The notes under the pieces are model-generated. The model was not told the origin of the DNA. It was given only the letters and a program-made list of their open reading frames with translations, and ran no database searches. The translations under genes and the position numbers were made by a program. A DNA stretch of 64,000 bases from the NCBI GenBank assembly GCA_934085675.1, contig CAKOHH010000003.1, forward strand, positions 1 through 64,000, in the 5' to 3' direction. Positions 61,134 to 64,000 of the stretch are shown here, one piece after another; the stretch's first letter is position 1, and every line of letters begins with the position of its first letter. This DNA is from an uncultured Bacilli bacterium (lineage in GTDB: Bacteria; Bacillota_I; Bacilli_A; RF39; UBA660).

Positions 61134-61976
61134 ATGTTAAAAGGTTTTAAGGAAAACAAAATTATATTTATAACTATGTTTATATTTGAAATGGTTGCTA
61201 CTGGTTTATATGTTTCAACAAATAATTTGTTTTATTTATTAAATTTTAATTATATAGGAATTTGTCTATCACTTGGAATGTATTTTATGTCTCATAAAGT
61301 TAAATATGCTAGAAATTTTGTTCAATGTGCTGTTGGATTATATATGCTAGTGTATTTAGGTATTATATGTAAAGAAAATATGCAAATTGAAGGTTTTTGG
61401 TATTATTTATTTTTAGGTGTTTTTGAAGCCGCAACAATACATTATTTTGTTGCTAAAATAGCAGGTCCATTATTCTTTGGTAGAGGTTTTTGTGGATATG
61501 CTTGTTGGACAGGAATGGTATTAGATTTACTTCCTTATAAAATACCTCAAAATGATAGGAAAAAATTAGGATGGATAAGATATATTACTTTTTTATTATC
61601 GTTTTTATTTGTATTGTTTTTATTTATATTTAAAGTATCTAATATAGAAAATATAATATTTTGGGCATTTATTATTGGAAATATCATATATTATATTTTA
61701 GGAATATTGTTGGCTTTTATTTTTAAAGATAATCGGGCTTTTTGTAAATATATATGTCCTGTTACTGTTTTTTTAAAACCAACAAGTTACTTTTCATATT
61801 TAAGTGTTAAATGTAATCATAATAAATGTATTAATTGTCATAAATGTTTAAAAAGTTGTCCTATGAATGTAGATATGTTAAATGATTCCAGAAAAAGAAA
61901 AAATGGTACAGAATGTATTTTATGTTGTAATTGTATTAAAGAATGTCCTAGAAAGGCTCTTGATTTATATAAATAA
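61134..61976 (+). CDS. 4Fe-4S ferredoxin-type membrane protein (NapH/NosR-like)
   Basis: The 280-aa protein has about six membrane helices and two CX3CP-like segments, FFGRGFCGYACWTG and AFCKYICPVTVF, as in Fer4_5-type NapH/NosR proteins. Two ferredoxin clusters follow at the C-terminus (CNHNKCINCHKCLKSCP and CILCCNCIKECP). It probably passes electrons across or along the membrane. ATG 61134 lies after AGAAAGAG. No reductase partner is nearby, so its pathway is unknown. Confidence 0.82.
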   Translation: MLKGFKENKIIFITMFIFEMVATGLYVSTNNLFYLLNFNYIGICLSLGMYFMSHKVKYARNFVQCAVGLYMLVYLGIICKENMQIEGFWYYLFLGVFEAATIHYFVAKIAGPLFFGRGFCGYACWTGMVLDLLPYKIPQNDRKKLGWIRYITFLLSFLFVLFLFIFKVSNIENIIFWAFIIGNIIYYILGILLAFIFKDNRAFCKYICPVTVFLKPTSYFSYLSVKCNHNKCINCHKCLKSCPMNVDMLNDSRKRKNGTECILCCNCIKECPRKALDLYK

Positions 61977-62351
61977 AAGTAAAAAAGAAATATTATAATA
62001 TTTTACCTAAGAGAACTATTTATAAAGGTGAAACAGTTTTATTTGAGTATAACAATAAAATTTTTATGATTGAACAAAAATGAGATATAATCATGATTCA
62101 ATTAAAAGGCGTGGATAGTTTGAAAATTTTATAAAGAAAGAGAAGGGTTGCTAATCAAACTCTTGGAAAGAATAAAAGTTACTATATAGAATGAAATAAC
62201 TGAGTATTTTCATTATCTGAAGATAACGAAATGGGAATTTACTATTTAACAATTTTATAAAATGTTAAAAATCTTTGTCAAACTTCCAAAAAACTTTTGT
62301 AGATATGTTAAATATTAATAATATATAATTTTGTTGAAAGAAGGAAAAGAA
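61977..62351 (+). other. Gene-poor stretch with possible remnants
   Basis: This 375-bp stretch holds no intact gene. A short protein-like run (TIYKGETVLFEYNNKIFMIEQ) near 62015-62080 ends at a stop and has no start, so it may be a relic. I see no clear promoter or terminator apart from AT-rich sequence before the XRE gene. Confidence 0.35.
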
Positions 62352-62708
62352 ATGAATTTAGGAGATAAAATATTACAATTAAGAAAGAAAAATGGTCTTT
62401 CACAAGAACAATTAGGGGAAAAAGTAGATGTTACAAGGCAAACTATTTCTAATTGGGAATTAGGTGAAACAGCCCCTAATCCTGAGCAATTAAAAAAAAT
62501 GTCAAAAGCTTTTAATGTTAGTATTGATGAAATTTTGGATAATGATTCCAAGGAATTTTTAATAAACAAAATAAGTAATACAGAAAAATTAGCAGGAATA
62601 ATAATTAAAATATTAAAAGTAATTGGAATTGTAATCGTGGTATATATTATATTTATGATAATAGCTGTGATTGGGTTAGGGGTTTTTACAGTTGTTAAAA
62701 ACGGATAA
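62352..62708 (+). CDS. XRE-family regulator with C-terminal membrane helix
   Basis: The 118-aa protein has an N-terminal helix-turn-helix of the XRE/Cro type (LGDKILQLRKKNGLSQEQLG then VTRQTISNWELGETAPNPEQL) and a hydrophobic C-terminal segment (about 85-113), giving a membrane-tethered regulator. ATG 62352 follows GAAAGAAGG. The target is unknown; a nearby envelope gene would be the natural guess. Confidence 0.85.
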   Translation: MNLGDKILQLRKKNGLSQEQLGEKVDVTRQTISNWELGETAPNPEQLKKMSKAFNVSIDEILDNDSKEFLINKISNTEKLAGIIIKILKVIGIVIVVYIIFMIIAVIGLGVFTVVKNG

Positions 62709-62725
62709 AATGCGTTTTATTGGTA

Positions 62726-62756
62726 AGATTAGTTGGAAAGATAACTAGTCTTTTTT
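62726..62756 (+). terminator. Intrinsic terminator after the XRE gene
   Basis: AGATTAGTT (62726-62734) pairs with AACTAGTCT (62743-62751) with one G-U pair, then T6. Confidence 0.75.
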
Positions 62757-62811
62757 ATTTAGGTTAAATATGTAACATTATTAGTTAATATAAAATATTG
62801 TTTTTATAAAG

Positions 62812-62878
62812 AAAAAATCGAACTGAATAGTTCGATTGAATATCAATTTGGAGCCTGTGGGGTTGTAGTTCAACAACC
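62812..62878 (-). terminator. Orphan minus-strand terminator with a second hairpin
   Basis: Perfect 8-bp stem AATCGAAC (62816-62823) / GTTCGATT (62830-62837). On the minus strand it is followed by a T6 run, making a classic terminator. A second hairpin GGTTGT/ACAACC (62861-62878) lies upstream of it in that orientation. No clear minus-strand gene precedes it. Confidence 0.55.
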
Positions 62879-63012
62879 TTTGGACTAAAAGTTGATAGTA
62901 AGTAATACTTACTAACTAAATTAATAATAGCATAAAAATAGCAAATATGAAAATAAAAATAGAAGATTATCATATCTTATGTTATAATTAGTAATGAAAG
63001 GTAGTGATATTA

Positions 63013-63915
63013 ATGGTAGATATGCATATGCATACTTTATACTCTGATGGAAATGATTCTTTGTCAGATGTATTAAAAAAATGTGAACAAAAAAATTTAG
63101 AATATATTGCGATAACAGATCATAATACATGTAGAGAATACGATGATAATGCATGGAATGAAAAACTTTATTCTGGTAATGTTATAATAGGTGCTGAAAT
63201 GAATGCAACTTTAGACAATGGGAAAAGAATAGAATTTTTAGCGTATAATATTCAAAATCCAGAAATAATAAATGAATGGTCAGATAAGTTTTTTTCAAAA
63301 GAAATATTAACAGAAAAATTTGAAATTTCGAAACAAGCATCTTTAGAAATGTGCAAAAGAGCTGGGTTAAAATATAATTTAGATAATATTAAAAAAGATA
63401 TACCAGTAACTGATTTTTTTATAGTATATTTATTTTATGAAATAATTAAATATCCTGAAAATGTTGAAAAATTAGGAAACTATGCTAATTCATTTAATGA
63501 TTTTAGAAGAATTGGATTAGATAATCCTAATAGTATTTATTATCTTGATGAAAAGAAAAAATTCCCTACACCTAAATTTAGAGATGTTGCTGATAAAATT
63601 CATGAGGCTGGTGGTTTAGTATTTTTAGCACATCCATTTGAATATAAATTTGAAGATACAATTGGATTTATTGATGAATTACGAAAAGAAGTTAAGTTAG
63701 ATGGAATTGAATGTTTTCATCCATCTGCAGAACAAGATAATAGGATTGAAACTTTAATAAATTATGCTACAAAAAATAATTTATATATAAGTGGTGGAAG
63801 TGATTACCATGGACCAAAAAAACCCAATATTGAAATAGGCACTGGTGCTGGTACATTACAAATTCCAAAAGAATATATTGAAGAATGGGCAATAGTAAAA
63901 AAATATGCAAAATAA
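63013..63915 (+). CDS. PHP-domain phosphoesterase
   Basis: The 300-aa protein has the four PHP motifs: DMHMHTLYSDG (HxH), AITDHNTC, FLAHPFEY and GSDYHGPKKP. PHP enzymes are metal-dependent phosphoesterases; this stand-alone form resembles the TrpH/YciV-type nucleotide phosphatases. ATG 63013 is set by AAAGGTAGTG; a GTG at 63004 falls within that site. TATAAT at 62983-62988 is the likely -10. It overlaps the next gene by 11 bp. Confidence 0.85.
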   Translation: MVDMHMHTLYSDGNDSLSDVLKKCEQKNLEYIAITDHNTCREYDDNAWNEKLYSGNVIIGAEMNATLDNGKRIEFLAYNIQNPEIINEWSDKFFSKEILTEKFEISKQASLEMCKRAGLKYNLDNIKKDIPVTDFFIVYLFYEIIKYPENVEKLGNYANSFNDFRRIGLDNPNSIYYLDEKKKFPTPKFRDVADKIHEAGGLVFLAHPFEYKFEDTIGFIDELRKEVKLDGIECFHPSAEQDNRIETLINYATKNNLYISGGSDYHGPKKPNIEIGTGAGTLQIPKEYIEEWAIVKKYAK

Positions 63916-64000
63916 AGAAATTTGGGATAAACTAATTCACGAAGCTAAGGCTGTTTTAAATCCTAGAAAAATATCTAATCATATTAGTGCAGGAATGGTA
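63905..64000 (+). CDS. Cytidine-deaminase-like protein, 5' part only
   Basis: The last 96 bases encode 32 residues (EIWDKLIHEAKAVLNPRKIS then NHISAGMV) before the window ends. The EAKAVLNPRKISNHISAG run resembles the N-terminus of cytidine/blasticidin-S deaminase-like proteins, upstream of the missing zinc motif. ATG 63905 overlaps the PHP gene stop, suggesting coupling. The assignment rests on a short stretch. Confidence 0.5.
   Translation, partial: MQNKEIWDKLIHEAKAVLNPRKISNHISAGMV

Noticed and set aside
62785..62973. A 62-codon minus-strand frame
   Set aside because: It spans the two hairpins at 62812-62878, lacks a clear ribosome binding site and has no recognisable family; it more likely overlaps an RNA or a scar.
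1..64000. Reverse transcriptase or template repeat of a DGR within the window
   Set aside because: I looked for an RT-sized gene with YxDD-type motifs and for another GC-rich segment resembling the variable repeats. None is present; the only GC-rich stretches are the two gene tails.
1..64000. CRISPR array or prophage
   Set aside because: No regularly spaced repeats with unique spacers, and no integrase, capsid, terminase or tail genes were found. The repeats seen are tandem genes, leaders and a 12-bp minisatellite.
1..64000. Alternative genetic code (TGA as Trp), as in some AT-rich Mollicutes
   Set aside because: Several well-supported genes, for example relQ at 10742-10744 and the AAA ATPase at 45749-45751, end at TGA directly before the next feature, and tryptophan is encoded by TGG.

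Overview
The window is very AT-rich DNA with dense, mostly intact genes, strong AGGAGG-type ribosome binding sites, sigma-A-type promoters, T-box leaders and intrinsic terminators. This points to a low-GC Bacillota. Bacillus-like gene neighbourhoods (SPOCS/LysM SpoVID-like gene next to a CotS/YsxE-like gene; nfo next to a DUF2624-like gene) suggest a spore-forming relative of Bacilli/Erysipelotrichia, plausibly an uncultured gut lineage. TGA is used as stop, so the code is standard. I see no rRNA, no CRISPR array, no prophage block and no replication origin.

Layout. 1-2350: a surface protein gene whose last ~200 bp switch abruptly to GC-rich, NNC-rich sequence, then a decayed small gene. 2351-12776: housekeeping and envelope genes (tex, asnB, PAP2 phosphatase, CmpB-like membrane protein, YtxH, small alarmone synthetase, two zinc-ribbon membrane proteins). 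12810-16693: small membrane genes and a leucine T-box operon ending in leuS. 16764-25322: mtnN, phosphomannomutase, sporulation-type genes, a prepilin, nfo and a class B PBP. 25374-30307: a DUF1016-N-like gene, a PhoB-type two-component system with a Pho-box-like promoter and putative small RNA, dusB, tRNA-Asn and tRNA-His. 30434-38206: T-box/aspS, an Rpn-type nuclease, and TetR with a divergent MMPL fusion. 38258-48263: CadC/CadA metal resistance, an ABC exporter, a HAAS-domain protein, an AAA ATPase, a dehydrogenase and a deacetylase. 48333-55564: unknown genes, a CBS-pyrophosphatase, SDR and a tandem Rpn duplication. 55693-64000: uvrA, lgt, a second surface protein with the same GC-rich tail, a ferredoxin-type membrane protein, an XRE regulator, a PHP phosphoesterase and the start of a cytidine-deaminase-like gene.

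The most interesting signal is the pair of surface proteins (235-1830 and 59424-60896). They share a long domain and end in a hypervariable, GC-rich, C/T-ending-codon segment followed by a conserved tail and an inverted repeat GGCTCG...CGAGCC just after the stop codon. This is the architecture expected of target genes of a diversity-generating retroelement (DGR), with variable repeat, IMH-like tail and downstream hairpin. No reverse transcriptase or template repeat is in the window, so the diversifying machinery would have to act from elsewhere in the genome.

Other signals: (i) a conserved leader (A8, GGAAAT, 5 variable bases, ATTTTTTTT, then G[T/A]ATATATAAGTAG) in four places, ahead of an Rpn nuclease, a DUF1016-N-like gene, a 45-aa membrane peptide and an off-window gene; (ii) three 11-bp-spaced TTTCAC-type repeats exactly 10 bp upstream of a -10, directly downstream of a PhoB/PhoR-like pair and followed by ~110 nt ending in a strong terminator; (iii) a 967-bp-period tandem duplication of Rpn genes whose C-termini have diverged, plus a relic third 3' end.
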